Shown here one piece after another: positions 19,226-32,100 of a stretch of 64,000 bases of DNA. The stretch is from Phanerodontia chrysosporium. Taxonomy: Eukaryota > Basidiomycota > Agaricomycetes > Polyporales > Phanerochaetaceae. The stretch spans positions 620,001 to 684,000 of the forward strand of contig MJGA01000018.1 in the NCBI GenBank assembly GCA_001910725.1, in the 5' to 3' direction. Both the position numbers and the translations under genes were made by a program. The notes beneath the pieces were generated by a model. That model did not search any database. It was given only the letters and a program-made list of their open reading frames with translations, and was not told where the DNA came from. Position 1 is the stretch's first letter. Every line of letters begins with the position of its first letter.

Positions 19226-20824
19226 TCATACACCGGTTAGCTCTAGCAGGTACTCTGGCGGAAGCTCGGAGTTAATATGCGCATCTGCAACGTGTAACGC
19301 AGCTGCTCACCTCGAGTGATCTCGAAGGCAGCAAAAGTGCTCGCTGCTGCGGGTATGCTGTAGTATCGCTCGTAAGTCTAGCCCAGGTACGAATAGACTG
19401 GTTGCCACGCTCACCTTCTCAGCACTGTACAAGTTGAGGGAGATGTCAATCAGGGCGTTAATTTTGAATTTGGTGCGACTTACATGACGGTGTGAGCCCT
19501 TTGAAGAGGCCGGAGCTAGGGTCGCATTAGCAGCTTTCCTTGCAACGTGAGGGGTGATAAGACGCACAATCCGGACTCCGCGAGGATGGTGCGCAGTTCA
19601 TGGGAGATATAACGCACAGGGTTGCCTGTCGGAGGGGTCGTTCTTTGCTGAACTCGCGACTTCACGACATCTGAAGCACGGTCAGCTGATGGTCTGTGAC
19701 GTACGCTATAGGACTTACCGAGAGGATAGCATGATAACCAGTAGGCTATCTGGTGCCGAGTGAGTACGAACAACTCTGAAACGCTGGACGGAACATACCC
19801 CGCCGGTAGAACCGCTCGCCAGCAGGGCCCACACCGGGATATCTTTGCCGTATTTACTGCCAAACTGCCTTTTCGAGAACTCGAAGGCTGTATCTGGCGT
19901 TCAGCGTTGAGTTGAGAGTGCGCAGCGTGATAGCTTGCCTGTGTAGAATCTAATCTTTGGAGGTCAGCGTCGCCTTTAAAAGCATCTGTGTACATACCCT
20001 GCATATGCTGGAATCTCTCTTGCGACGGTAACCTATCATACGTCCATTCAGGATTTCATGCAGTGCATATGGCGGGACACACACCCAGTATCCACGCATA
20101 ATACCGTTCCGAAAGCCGTACTTTGACCATTCTTCCCGTACTACCTCTCTCAAGCGTTTGTCGTCTTTGCCACCATACTGGGCCTGCATTCGTACTTTGA
20201 ACATCTCGACTGGCACAGATCTTGTTGGTGAGCTTTCGGTGAAAATGATAATATGACCGAACCTGGGCTAGCGAGGATAGCGTTCGCCGCTCCCGCCATT
20301 GCTCCCGCAGCAGCTATCTGCTGAAGAGATAGCTGAGGGAAGGGAGAGATGATACGTTTCGAGATGCCGTAGGCAGCGAAGAGCAAAGAGTTCACGCCGG
20401 CGATCCCGATCAAGGGGCTGGCCATGCCTTTGAGCCGTGTCAGTCGTATGTCTCTCGATGTCCGCGAAAGAGTGACCTTTATACAGGGCGAGGAAACCTT
20501 CATTGCGCAAGGTCTGTTTCAATATGTCCATAGGCCCTGTCTATCGCGTGCACTGTTGGCTCGGACCTGTGCTGAGCGAAATGGATCACTCACAAACATG
20601 CCCTCTGGTGCCGACGCGTCAACAGGAGCAAACTCGGTCAAAGATAGGTCACGGACTAGGAGCAATCTGTGCACGAGTTTTGATAGTGTCTAGAGGCTGC
20701 CCGACTGAACCACGGCAGGTCAATACATGTGACGTCTGCGGAGGTGTCTATGCAGCTCACCGAGCACCTGGGCGGCGCCGCCGACGCTGCCGGCAAGTAG
20801 TTCGTTGACCGTACGCAGATCCAT
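19226..20824 (-). CDS. Mitochondrial carrier (SLC25) family protein, 15 exons with microexons
   Basis: The 295-aa product has the three carrier repeats with their signatures: QPLDTIKTRAQ, SPVEMFKVRMQ and YPLDVVKSRVQ. Other family blocks are GFLALYKGMASPLIG, YWVTVAREIPAYAG, PVWALLASGSTGG and IPAAASTFAAFEIT. It would sit in the mitochondrial inner membrane. The closest remembered relatives are the YMC/ornithine-carnitine-like carriers, but the substrate is not assigned. Exons (minus strand) are 20824-20768, 20705-20657, 20604-20594, 20540-20477, 20427-20263, 20209-20085, 20032-19998, 19949-19939, 19887-19799, 19749-19719, 19670-19568, 19515-19484, 19424-19415, 19357-19311 and 19284-19226. Exons 3, 8 and 13 are only 11, 11 and 10 nt. 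The intron after exon 8 uses a GC-AG pair. The first junction is the least certain. Every other junction keeps frame and conserved residues. Confidence 0.82.
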
Positions 20825-21068
20825 GGCCTACAGAGGGTGGTGGTGGGCAAAAAGAGCGAGCCTACGCCCGCCGACGACGGGGGAGATTGCGAGCATCTTG
20901 CACGATCAACGCAATGCGGGGTGTGCGAACAGGAGCCGTCCCTACCACGTGGTCTCCACGTGCACCTAGCGCGCGTGCAGAGAAAGTGTGCGCGGACGAA
21001 CATACTCTTTCCACCGCATGAGACTCACTCGACGGCTAGCTGTATCCCTCGTCCGCGCCCTGTCCGTC

Positions 21069-22482
21069 ATGTCTCCGAAGGCTACGCCTTCGTCTGCCTT
21101 GCCATCCGCCAACTGGCTTGCTCTGCAAAAGGTCTGCCGTGCTCAACTTGTACTTGTCCGAACTGTCTGCTGAGTCCTGTCGGACGGCCGGTAGAAACTC
21201 AAACCTGACACCAGTACCTCGACCCTAGGCCCTCGTAAGAAACGAAAAGTTGCACATGGGCACACTCGCGAGATGTCGACAGCTTCCAGTGCGGCCGATG
21301 CAGCGTTGGAAGCTGTGGACGGGAGCTTCCCTCGCGGCATCGAGGAACCTATCGCATCGACGTCCGCAGTCAAGGTCGAGGAGCTTCAGTCCAAAGGGGT
21401 CTGGAAGAATGGCGAGTCGGTGGATTTACTGCGGGATATAATAGCAGGGAGAAATAAACGCGATCGCAGTGCGAAAGGGTATGTCCCATATGTCTATACT
21501 CTGATCGGCTCACTTACAAATCTTACAGAGCCCATAAATACGTTGCCATCGATTGTGAGATGGTGGGAGTCGGTATAGGTGGGCAAGAAAGCTCTCTTGC
21601 GCGCGTCTCCGTGGTCAACTACTATGGGCATGTGCTGTTGGACGAGATCGTGCAGCAAAGGGAACGGGTGTTTGATTACCGAACAAAATGGAGCGGTATC
21701 CGCCCCTCGGATATGGCCAGAGGTGTGTAGATCGGCTATGTCTGTCAGTGGCCATGGTATCCTTATGCTGCAACACAGCCAAGCCATTTACCGAGGTCCA
21801 GAATAAGGTCGCGGAGCTTATTGAAGGAAAAATACTTGTCGGACATGCCGTCCACAACGATTTGAAGGTACAGTCTCCCAGACATGTACACGGAGTTTTC
21901 TTACCTTCTATCAGGCCCTGCTTCTGTCCCACCCCCATTATCTAATAAGGGACACTCAAGTGCTCGCCGGAAAGCATAAGATTGTCAACTCCAGACAGCC
22001 AGCTCTTCGTCATCTGGTAGAGAGCGAATTCGGCCTTGCTATCCAAGAGGGAGAGCACTCTTCAGTACGTTACAGCCGTGTATGGAATGCTTCGTCGGCC
22101 TCATCTGGATTCGCAGGTCACCGATGCAAGGGCCACGATGGCCATATACCGGCTATATCGTAAAGTCTGGGAGAGCAGCCTTCCTGCGTCGTACATCAAG
22201 GCCGCGTCCCTCGTTCACGCGAAGCGAGTTGCAGCGTCTACGAGCGACGTAGGACCCCATGGAACGAGCAAAACGATGGGTGACCTCGCAGCGCTGAAGC
22301 GCAAGGCGGAAGATAGTGGTGACGATGACGAAAAGGCGAATCTTGAAAAGACTCTACTCCGGGCAATGACTCGGTCACGCGCTGCGCCCGTGCCTCCGGG
22401 AGGCCGGAAGGGCATCAGCTCCGGTCTGTCGACCGTGGTCAAGCGCGGGGATCAAAAGACACTCTGGTGGAAGCAGTTATAG
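21069..22482 (+). CDS. REX4: RNA exonuclease 4 (DEDDh 3'-5' exonuclease)
   Basis: Six exons (21069-21131, 21195-21478, 21529-21722, 21779-21867, 21915-22064, 22117-22482) give 381 aa. The N-terminus [21 protein letters not shown] and the basic PRKKRKV segment (a likely nuclear localisation signal) match REX4. The exonuclease domain carries AIDCEMVG (ExoI, the D and E ligands), [17 protein letters not shown] (ExoII) and [19 protein letters not shown] (ExoIII). In fungi REX4 trims pre-rRNA in the nucleolus, near ITS1. The C-terminal 110 residues are charged and probably disordered. The His of the DEDDh class would be the H in the GEHSSVTDA segment. Splice sites are canonical and no defect is seen. 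The gene lies head to head with the mitochondrial carrier, 244 bp apart, so the two probably share a promoter region. Confidence 0.92.
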
Positions 22483-23580
22483 TAGTCCTAATGGGTGCGT
22501 TCAGTGGCTCGCCTCCTGCTACATACGAGCTAGTCACCCTGTCGTGGTGCCATACTGACCGAGCTTTCCAGTCGTATACATGTTGTCGATATGGTTGTTT
22601 CTATGGATATATAGGAGAGACTCCCCAATCTCCACGTAAAGTATGCTGTGATAGAGCCAACAAATGCTGAATAGCGATGACCAGGCCGGAAGACTACTCA
22701 CCGACCGTGTCTGCTGACGCAGGCCCCTTGCTGCTCGCAGAAGGTGATCTAACAAGTCCCCTATCGACAACGAAGCTTGTGCCCACGCGGGCCCTTGGTC
22801 GCTCACGCGCGCTCCGCGAGCGACGCGGCGAAACTTCAAAATCCTACTACCGGAAGTCTGGGCAGGGCCCACAGCTCTGCGACGCCCGCAGCCGGTACGG
22901 ACGTATACGACGCTTGTGGCGCAGACCTCTATGTCCGACTAGGAAAATGCAGACACCGCACACGGCGTTCGCATGACCTTCGTCGCCTCCCCCGCTGCCA
23001 ATGCGTTAGCACGCGTTATGTGTAACAGCGATGTTTCCGTATGACGTTACACGTCAACCGACGGCTCCGTGGGGCCCATTTGGAGTCCTTGAAATGCCTT
23101 GCTCCTCGCCGGGCTGGTTGCGCGGCTCAATCTCATTGTTCTTGTTCCTTTGCATCTATGCGCATGTCGAGACGCTGACCGATGAAGCGCTCATGCGGTT
23201 TCAGCCTCAGCTGTTGAGATGTTGCCCGAGCAGCTTGACACCTGTTCCCGCGAAACATCGTGGGTGGCAGCTATCTTCCGAGTATATGAATCTTGCTGCT
23301 CATCCCAGGACAACGCGGCAACCTCCCTCCCGCCGGACGCCCAATGACCGCCGCTCGCGAACGGGGATCATAGAGCGTATGCGATGCGCACCCGCCAGTC
23401 GTTGACCCGACGCAACTCATTTTTCATTCCAGGGCCCCTAGACTAGGCTGCATTGTCGTCGGAGCCGAAGACTGGTGCTGCCTCCGGCGAGTATTCGGTC
23501 GCCGTGCCAATGTACGGCGATCATCGACGTCTTCCAGTCCTCTCGATATGCAGATCGGGTGGCAGCATATACGCGCCCTC
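22483..23580. other. Intergenic region, no supported gene
   Basis: Open frames of 60-125 codons occur on both strands, but none shows a conserved block or a splice series. The right edge holds the MFS gene promoter. Confidence 0.4.
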
Positions 23581-23586
23581 CAACGG

Positions 23587-23592
23587 TATAAA
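23587..23592 (+). promoter_or_regulatory. TATA box of the MFS transporter gene
   Basis: TATAAA lies 39 bp upstream of the ATG at 23631, implying a very short leader. Confidence 0.5.
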
Positions 23593-23630
23593 GGGGCCCG
23601 GCGGAGGCCCACTCCTCTGCATCTCTTCCA

Positions 23631-25443
23631 ATGCCGTATGAAACGAGCCCTGCAGCCTCTGTCGCTGGACACCCCGCCTCTTCGTCGTCCACAAAGCTTT
23701 CGACTACCTCCCTCGATGACGTCGCAGACCGCAGGACGCATGATTTCGGATTTCTTCCCATCCCGACAAGACTACGATATGACCCGTCGAATCCTCCACG
23801 GTTAACACTGCTGCTCAATATCATTTTTGCTGCGACGACGACGATTTGTGAGCTTACCGTGGTCTCCTGCCAGGATTATCACGCTGACAACGTGTAGTTG
23901 TTTCCACTCTATATTACTGCCAACCCATACTCAGTGAGCACTATGCTCATTCAAGGACCCGAACATCATACTGAAATGCTTTCACCACCATATAGTACAA
24001 CTCTCTCAATCATTCGACGTCTCATACAGCCGCGTCTCAGACGTGCCAACGCTCATGCAGGCAGGGTGAGTGCCGTGTCTAGCTTGCCATCACCACGCAC
24101 TCACCGCCCTCCAGCTATGCCGCCGGACTGCTCTTCATCGCGCCTCTGGGCGACCTCGTTCCCCGGCGGCCGCTCATCCTGCTCCTGAGCGCCGCGACGT
24201 TTGTGCTCGTGCTCGGCGGCGCGCTGACGACGCATTTTGTCGTCTTCGAGGTGCTCTCCGTGCTCATGGGTGTCGTCTCCTGCGTCTCACAGATCCTCGC
24301 GCCGCTCACCGCGGACCTCGCCGCACCCGCGCGCCGTGCATCCGCACTCTCGATCCTCATCGCGGGTGTGCTCCTCGGCATCATGTGGGCGCGCATCTCC
24401 GCAGGCGTCATCGCGCAGTACGCGTCGTGGCGCATCGTATACTGCGTCGCGAGCGGTCTCCAGGGCGTCGCGCTGCTCGTGCTGTACTTCGTGCTGCCAG
24501 ACTATCCGGTCAAGAACAGGGGCATATCATACTTCCGGATCCTTTTCAGCATGGCAAAGTATTGTGTGACGGAGCCGCAGCTCATACAAGCTGCCCTTGT
24601 CTCCATGGTCTCCATGGCGTGCTTCACCAATTTCTGGGTGAGTATCTACTGTCAATTTAAACACGCAGTCCAGCGTCTGACCCGAAGTTCTAGGTGACAC
24701 TTACCTTCCTGCTCGGCGGCCCACCGTACTACTACTCAACGTATGTACATACCTGCTTCATTCGACAACCTACTCATAGTTTCCTCAGGCTTGTGATCGG
24801 GCTCTTTGGCCTTGTGGGCGTCCTGGGCATCGTAGTCGCGCCGCTGGTCGGACGCGCCGTGGATCGCCTCTTGCCATGGACGGCCGCAGTACTCGCCACA
24901 GTCGGGCTGCTCGTCTTCCAGGCCGTGCAGACGGGCGCCGGCGGCGTACACATTGCAGCCGTCGTGATCGTGTGCTTCGGCATAGACGTCTTCCGGCAGT
25001 TCCAGCAGGTCTCGCTGAACACGATCATCTTCGAAATCGAGCCTGCCGCACGCTCGCGGATGAACGCAGTGGTGCAACTATCGGTGCGTTTTCCCGGTCT
25101 CGAATAGCGTATACATTGGCTGATCGGATGCGTCGTGCAGGTGTTTGTCGGGCAGATCATGGGCACATCTGTTGGGACAGAAGTCTTCCTGAAATACGGC
25201 TGGAGACCTGCGGCAGCCTTGTCTGTTGCGTGGTCCGGCTTCACCTTCGTGGTTCTACTGCTTCGAGGACCTCATTGCAGGCGGTATACCTGGGTCGGCT
25301 ATGAAGGCGGCACTCACCTACGAAGAACCACGGAGGTCTGTGACGTCGTGGACAGTGATGCGAGAAAAGCAGACTCTACGGCAAGCAGGGGTGAAACGCA
25401 AGAGTGGGTTAGCTTTGGGGAGAAACCAACCTTAGAGGCGTAA
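23631..25443 (+). CDS. MFS transporter, DHA1-like
   Basis: Seven exons (23631-23847, 23898-23933, 23996-24065, 24115-24637, 24694-24740, 24789-25083, 25141-25443) join to 496 aa. After a 50-residue polar cytosolic N-terminus come about twelve hydrophobic segments: LLLNIIFAATTTIF, then YYCQPIL and SDVPTLMQAGYAAGLLF, then GDLVPRRPLILLLS, the family's loop 2-3 signature. Later segments include LTADLAAPARRASALSI and LVIGLFGLVGVLGIVVAPLVG. A major facilitator proton-coupled exporter of the drug/small-molecule antiporter type fits best; the substrate is unknown. The C-terminus is charged. Seven in-frame exons and the intact loop motif indicate a functional gene. Its stop converges on the disrupted hydrolase gene, 164 bp away. 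Confidence 0.85.
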
Positions 25444-25649
25444 TTTATGTTTTATTTGTGTTTGTTAGGATGTGAAGCTCCCGGTTACTAAATCTGTAGA
25501 CCAGCTCAAAGTCGAACACTGCTCGTTGATTACAAAGCTTCTGCTCAATTGTACACTATTCATACGCCTACAGCATCTTGGACCTATGCACATGTACATG
25601 AGAGGACTCACAGATGCTCGCCACCCTCCAGATCGTGTCCCTCCTCCAT

Positions 25650-26074
25650 TGTAAGGCTCCGCTTATGTAAGGCGCTAGACGAGTCGAGTTATCGGTGAGT
25701 CTTGCGGTTACTTGCTGAGCCTCGAGGATGAGACTTCGGGAGGTCGAGAAGTTCAGACGAGGATAGAGTGGGGAAGGTCTCGATTCTCGAGAAGCTACCG
25801 TACACCCAGGCTTTTCTACACTATATATATCCTACCAAGATACCTAGTCAGAGAGGAGGGACCGAGCAGGGCCCGAAACGAAGTCACTACCGAGTCAAAA
25901 GGAGGTGAAGGGAGTCAGAGGGATATGAAATGGGATAAAAGAAAGGAATACGAAACACAGGGGCGCGAAGAGGGCGCGAGGCCCAGACCGACGAGGCGGG
26001 CGCGCGCGCCGATGGCATCAGCGCCACGAGGTCCTGTCGTCGAAAAGGGTAAGGGTTAGCGCCAGACCCTTACA
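25650..26074 (-). repeat. 3' LTR of the chromovirus
   Basis: 425 bp, TGT...ACA ends, appears identical to 34551-34975. It contains a TATATATA box at about 25823-25830. Confidence 0.95.
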
Positions 26075-26140
26075 TTCGCCCTCCAGACTTGCAAACAGCA
26101 AGGCTCAGAGCGGAGACGACAGGAGGAGGACGCACCGAGT

Positions 26141-29100
26141 TTAATAAAAGACTTCATCGGAATCGATCGAGGGATCGAAGGCGTCAGCGAGCCGTGTGTC
26201 GGTCTCAGAAGGCTGGTAGCCCGAGGGAGACGAGGACGGCGCAGGCGAGGGCGGCCGAGAAGCGTCAGTCATGGGAGTGTCGGCATCGACTTGCACGGGC
26301 GCAGGAGGGGCGTCCTCAACAAAGAGGCTGTCGGGAGACGGCTCAGAGGGGCCAGAGGAGGAGGAGGCCGCGTCAGGGTCAGAAGTGCCAGCTGCGCCAG
26401 CGGGTTGCTTGCGGCGGCGGCGGTACTTCTTCTTACCGGCGTGAAAGGCGCGGTGTTTGTCCTGGCGGACGACGATAACCGTGAGCGGGAGCGCAACGGA
26501 GGGACGAAGGGGGGAGCTCACCTTAGGGCCAACCCGAGAGAAGAGAGAGCGGTCACTGAAGGACCGGCCGCGGCTGCGACGGCCGTCGCGCTCCATAAGT
26601 AGCTTAGTGGTATGGAGGGTGACATCGCGCAGGGTGTCGGCCTGGTGCTGGAGGAAAACCTGCAGCGCGTCGCCAGACATGGACATGCCAGCGGTGGCAG
26701 ACACGGTAGACGGCGCGGGCGGCGCAGCTGGCGGCGCAGCAGAGCGTGCCTCTGTAGAAGTGATGGGAAGGTTAGCAGCTCCGCACGCACGGATGAAGCC
26801 ACAAGGCGTACTGGGAGAGGGAGACTGCTGCTTCATGAGGACATGGACAAAGTCCTCTGGAAGCGGGGCATCCGGGTTCGACGGTTTGTAGTGCTCATAG
26901 TAGCCCCGCGGCGGTGAACCAGGGTAAGAGCCACGTCCCTGGATGCAGCGGAAGAAGGCGGCGACCCACTCGGCGCATTTGACCTTGCGGGAAGCGGTCC
27001 ACTCGCTGGCTGGGAGAGGGTTGGGCACTGTAGGGGTGGAGGGCATGAGCGCGTCGGAGGCCGGACGGGGAGCACCAGCAGGACAAGGCAAGAGTGCGGA
27101 CTGAGACGGGTCAAGTGACCGAGTCCAGCGAGGAGATACCGCCGCAGAAAGGAGCTGATTTATAGAGGACAGCGCAAGGGGGCCAGGAACGAGGAGGAAA
27201 TCGCTGGAGGAGACAGGTGGCGTCAGGCGGAGGCATGAAACAGACACAGAGTCCTCACCGGCAGGGGAATCGGCGGAGCGAGTGAAAAATGGCAGGTGTT
27301 TGGCCGAGTGGATGCCCATGGCCTCACAATAGGCGTCGAGGGCCTCAAGATGGCGAGCCTCGGAGTAAGGGAGCCATGTAATGTCACCATTAGTCCACTG
27401 AATTTCGAAATCAGCCGACGTACCACGGCCAGAGTGGGAGAGGACACGGTCAACGGCCCATTCTGTTGGAGTGTCGCCGAAACCAGGTATTTGATGAAAC
27501 TGGCGGCCGGGGAAGCGGCGGTCGTCATTGGGGACATGAGGGCGCAGCAAGGAGGCATGGAAGACGTCGTGAATGCCGCGCCGGGCGAGCTCAGGAGAGA
27601 GCTCAAGTCTATAAGAAGATCCTGGCTCAAGCTCAGCAGAAACACGGAAAGGGCCGAGGAATTTGGGAACCAACTTACGAGCACGCGCGCGGGGGAGACG
27701 TAAATTAGCGGTGGAGAGGTAGACCAGGTCGCCAGGCCGGAAAGGGGCCGGGCGGCGATGCTTATTGGCCTGGACGGCTTGGCGGACTCGTGCGCCAATG
27801 ATAGCGTCATGGGCAGCCATGATCGCGGTTTTCATCCGCTCCGCGAAAATGCGAACACCGGGATAAGGGGTATTGACCTGCCACGGAAGAGCACGAGGGT
27901 TCTGGCCATAGTTGAGGTAGAACGGGGAGAAACCAGTGGTGTCAGAACGAGCCGAATTCATGGCAAACTCGATAGCGGGCAGGCGAGACACCCAGTCGGT
28001 CTGATCGGCGGAAACACATTGGCGAAGCATTTGTGTCATCGTCCGATTAGCCCGTTCGGTGGCGCCGTCGGTTTGAGGATGGTAAGCGGAAGAGAGGCGG
28101 AGCTCCGTGCGGAGAAGTTCGTGGAGACGACGCCAGAATGTGCTGGTAAAGAGACTGTCACGGTCACTTACGATGCGGTCAGGCAGGCCATGAAGTTTGT
28201 AAACATACTCGAACACAACGTCGGCGACATCAGTAGCACGGTAATTCTGGCGAGTGGGAATGAGATGGACCATCGAGGTGAGATGGTCGATAACCACACA
28301 GATCATGTCAAACTCACCTAGGCGATTAGAAGAGGCAGGAAGAGGGCCGACAAAGTCGATGCCAATACTCTCCCAGGGGCGACGGGGAACCTCCAGCGGG
28401 CGAAGGAGACCTAGAGGGCTAGTAGTCGAGCCTTTCGAGGTGGCACAGACACCACAGCTGGAACAGAAACGTTTAATATCAACCACGAGGGTCTTCCACC
28501 ATACCTCAGAGCGAAGGTACTCGATCGTTTTGCGAGACCCAAGGTGAGCAAGCAAGCTGTGAGCATGGGAGATAACAAGTTCGCGAGCAGCGCGACCACC
28601 AATTAAGACGTCGGGAACGCAAAGCACAGGAGGAGCATCGGTACGAGTAAGGAAGATAAGACCAGAATCAACTTGAAAACCTTTGAAATCAGAAGGTCGC
28701 GTGAGTATAGGACGAAAGAAAGGATCTTCGGCATAGCGGCCACGTACCAGGTCCACAAGATCTAGGCCCGAAAAATCAGGCAGGAGCGAGCGCGGGAGAG
28801 CACCGGACCCATGGGGAAGTGACGGCGTCGAAGAGAGCACAGCCTCGCCGCCTTCAGAGTGCGCCAGAGAAGGGGGCGCAGAAGACAGGACTGAATCAGC
28901 AGGTGGGACTGAGGGATCCAGAGGGATGTCGTTAACCGCGGTATCGTCCTCCAGCAAGGCATCCACCGATCCGGAGCTATCGGTGGAGGAGAAGGGGGGC
29001 TCAGAGACCGCCGGAGCAGGAGAGGCAGAGCGTGGTGCAGCTGGCGCGGAACGGCGTCCACGGCGACGGGAACCAGTGCGGGCAGGTGGAAGTTGGGAGA

Positions 29101-32100
29101 CAGAAGGCGACGCTGAAAGAGGGTCAGGGCGCCCATTGGTGAGCAACTCCCGGTAATAGCCAGGCTGGTGGCTCACACGGCGAGGACGAGTATTGACCTC
29201 GGCCGAAGCAAGCAGGGCCGCGCCTGTATAGACAGGGCTTGCAGCTGCGAGCGCGCGGCGTAATGAATCAGGGTGAGTATGTCCGTCATCAGCATCAGAA
29301 GAGACATATTCGGATGGCGCACGTACCACACCTGCGGGTTCATCACTATAAATGCGGGACAAAGCGTCCGCGAGGTGGTTGGTATTGCCCGGGATGTAGC
29401 GAATGGTGAAATCGAATTCATTCAGAACATCGAGCCAACGGCATTGCCGTGGTGACAGGTGCTTCTGATGGACAAGGAATTCCAGAGCCTTGTGGTCAGT
29501 GCAGATGCGGAAGGGCGTACCATGCAAAAGGTTCCGGAAGCGCTTGAGGGACTCGATGACGGCGAGCAATTCCTGCTCGTGGACAGCGTAGTTCTGCTGG
29601 GCCGAGGTAAACTTACCGGACCAAAAGGCGACCACACGAGCAGAGGCAAGGTCGTCGCCCTGGCAGACATACCCACTGGCGCCAGTCAGAGACGCGTCGG
29701 TGACGAGGTTGATGGCAGGGGCGCCTGTGGTATAATCAAGCGCCACGCGGTGGTGGTTACGCCAACGATGAACCACGGCTTTTACTTCGTCGAAAGCACG
29801 CTGGTGAGTTGCCGTCCAACTCCACGTTTTCTTACAGCCAGTCAGGGGTGCCAGAACGCCCATGGGGATCCGGATACCCGGACAGTCAGGTGCGAGATAC
29901 CCAACCGCGCCGAGGAAACTACTGAGCAGGCCCTTGTTAGTGGGAACCTTCCAGTTGACGACCGCGTCAACTTTGTGAGGGTCCATCACTATACCGTGCT
30001 CGTCAATGACATGGCCGAGGATCTTGAGGCGCGACGCGAAGAACTGCATCTTGTCCGGGCTGAGGTAAAGTTTCTCACGTCGCAGAACATCAAAGACTTG
30101 TCTGATGTGGCGAATATGCTCTTCAGCAGAATCGGAATAAATGACAATGTCATCTAGATAAACATCCATGAAGACGCCAAGGTAGGGAGCAAATACATGA
30201 TTCATCAGGGTCTGGTAAGTCGCCGGGCCATTGCAGTCGCCTTGTTGAATGACGAGACTTTCCATTGTGCCGTCAGGGGTGGTGAACGCCGTACGGTTCA
30301 CATGCTCAGGGACGACGCGGATCTGTTCAAAAGCATCAACGCCGTCGATAAGAGAACGGAACCGACAGCGTGTGACATTGCGCAGGATGGCATCGATATC
30401 AGGCAGGGGCGCGGCAAGCTTCCGTGTATTGGCATTCTGCTCACGCTTATCCACACAGCACCGAATGCGCGGGGGGTCGCCGGGTTGCTTCGGCGGCTTC
30501 GGGATAATGAGTAACGGAAGGGCATTGGTGGCAGAGACGATCCGCCAACGGCCAGAACGCAGGTAAGCCTCTTTCTTATCACGCCAGGCAGGCTTCAGTG
30601 CTTCGGCGCACTTAGAGGGCCGCCACGAATAAGTCTTTGATTCATCAATCAACGGTATTGTATGATTGACAGCTCGTAAGGGCGGCAAAGCCGTGAGAGC
30701 AGTATCAGGGCAGAGGTCCGATGCCTCACGGCGGAGCTGCGCACGCAAAGGTTCAAGGCGGTCTTCCACGAGCTCGGCGACCGCAGAAGATATGTATGTC
30801 ACATCATCCCCTCGCATCGGCAGAGGCTGCGCTGACCCAACTGCGATGCGCATAGGATTCAATCCAACCATCACACGGTGTTGATAGATCCAGGGGGTAC
30901 CGAGGATCATGTCGTAGTTGTCGAGATTGACGACGTCAAAGCGACGGGGACCGTCGATATCCTGGTACGTAAATTGCACCGTAGTACTACAATTCACTTT
31001 TGACCTGGAGCCATGTACGGCAAGCTGTAGCGGGAGCGGTTTTGCGAGCACAGAGGTCGAGAGCTTGAGCTGGTCGACCAGGGTGGTGGAGACGAAATCG
31101 GCCATAGAACCAGTGTCCACCAGCGCACGCACAGGTGAGCCGTTCACATGCACCTCAATGACTAATAACTTCGGCAGGTTGCGTCGGAAATCAACAGTTT
31201 TCGAAGCGTTCCGTTCAAGAGCATCTACGCCCTCCGCTTGAGGTGTACGGGTGCGGGCTGCGCCACCACGCGGACGTGGACGGACAGCACCCAAGAGAAG
31301 GCGGTGTCGACGGCGACGCCGTCGTTCGAGCCGCGCATTGTTCTCCTGGGTACATTCAAGCTCCCAGAGGAGATCATCTATGATTTCAGGTGCGTTGAAC
31401 GAGCCAAGAATGGCGGTGCTATGGCTAATAAACACCGAAAACTCAAACATCGGTATAGATACAAGAAACCCGCCCTGGATAGGCGCGACAGACGGCGTCA
31501 CAACGGGTTCACTATCAAGACGCTGCGCAAAGGCACGACCAAACGCCCGGACCAATCGGTGGTTAAGCTCAGCGGACTCGGCGAGAGCAAACGGGAGGTG
31601 CGCAAACCGTTCATCGTCATAATCTGCAGGCGACGAAGGGTGCGCGAGGCTCCAGTCGATGAAACAGGACTGCCCGCTGACCGAGTCGGTCAAGCAGTAA
31701 CCACCAGGGATTAATGCCAGGTGGACACGCGCTTCTGCGTTCAAATCAGAGGGCTCGTCGCGTTCGAGGACATAGAAAATAGACTCGGCGAGCGATCGGA
31801 CCACCCGTGAGTCTTCTGCTGCTCTGATCGCGCGACGTTGTACCATTTGGAAGCTGATGCCATTCTGTAGTTCCTCGAGGGTGACCTCATAGGATAACAG
31901 GGGCATTACAGCGTCCAGGATAGCCCACGAGACGGGGCTCGTGTGGTACGCAACGAAGCGAGCACGGACAGCAATCTCACACCGAACTGCTTCCGCAGGG
32001 TCAACGGCTGCCAGACACCAAGCCTCTACTTCGGGAATGGCATACCGAGGATCAACCTGGAACCAACGGTTGTCAGGATTAGGTTCGTTGTTTAATTCAC

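Noticed and set aside
19340..19370. Apparent 10-bp insertion breaking the carrier frame before IPAAAST
   Set aside because: Explained by a 10-nt microexon (19424-19415) flanked by good GT-AG introns, which restores the family sequence LLRSIPAAA.
22534..23025. Pair of overlapping 80-110 codon frames on both strands
   Set aside because: No conserved block, no splice partner and no promoter element; treated as intergenic.
25712..26059. 115-codon open frame present in both LTRs
   Set aside because: It lies antisense to the element within the LTR and has no homologous pattern. Its presence in both LTRs only reflects their identity.
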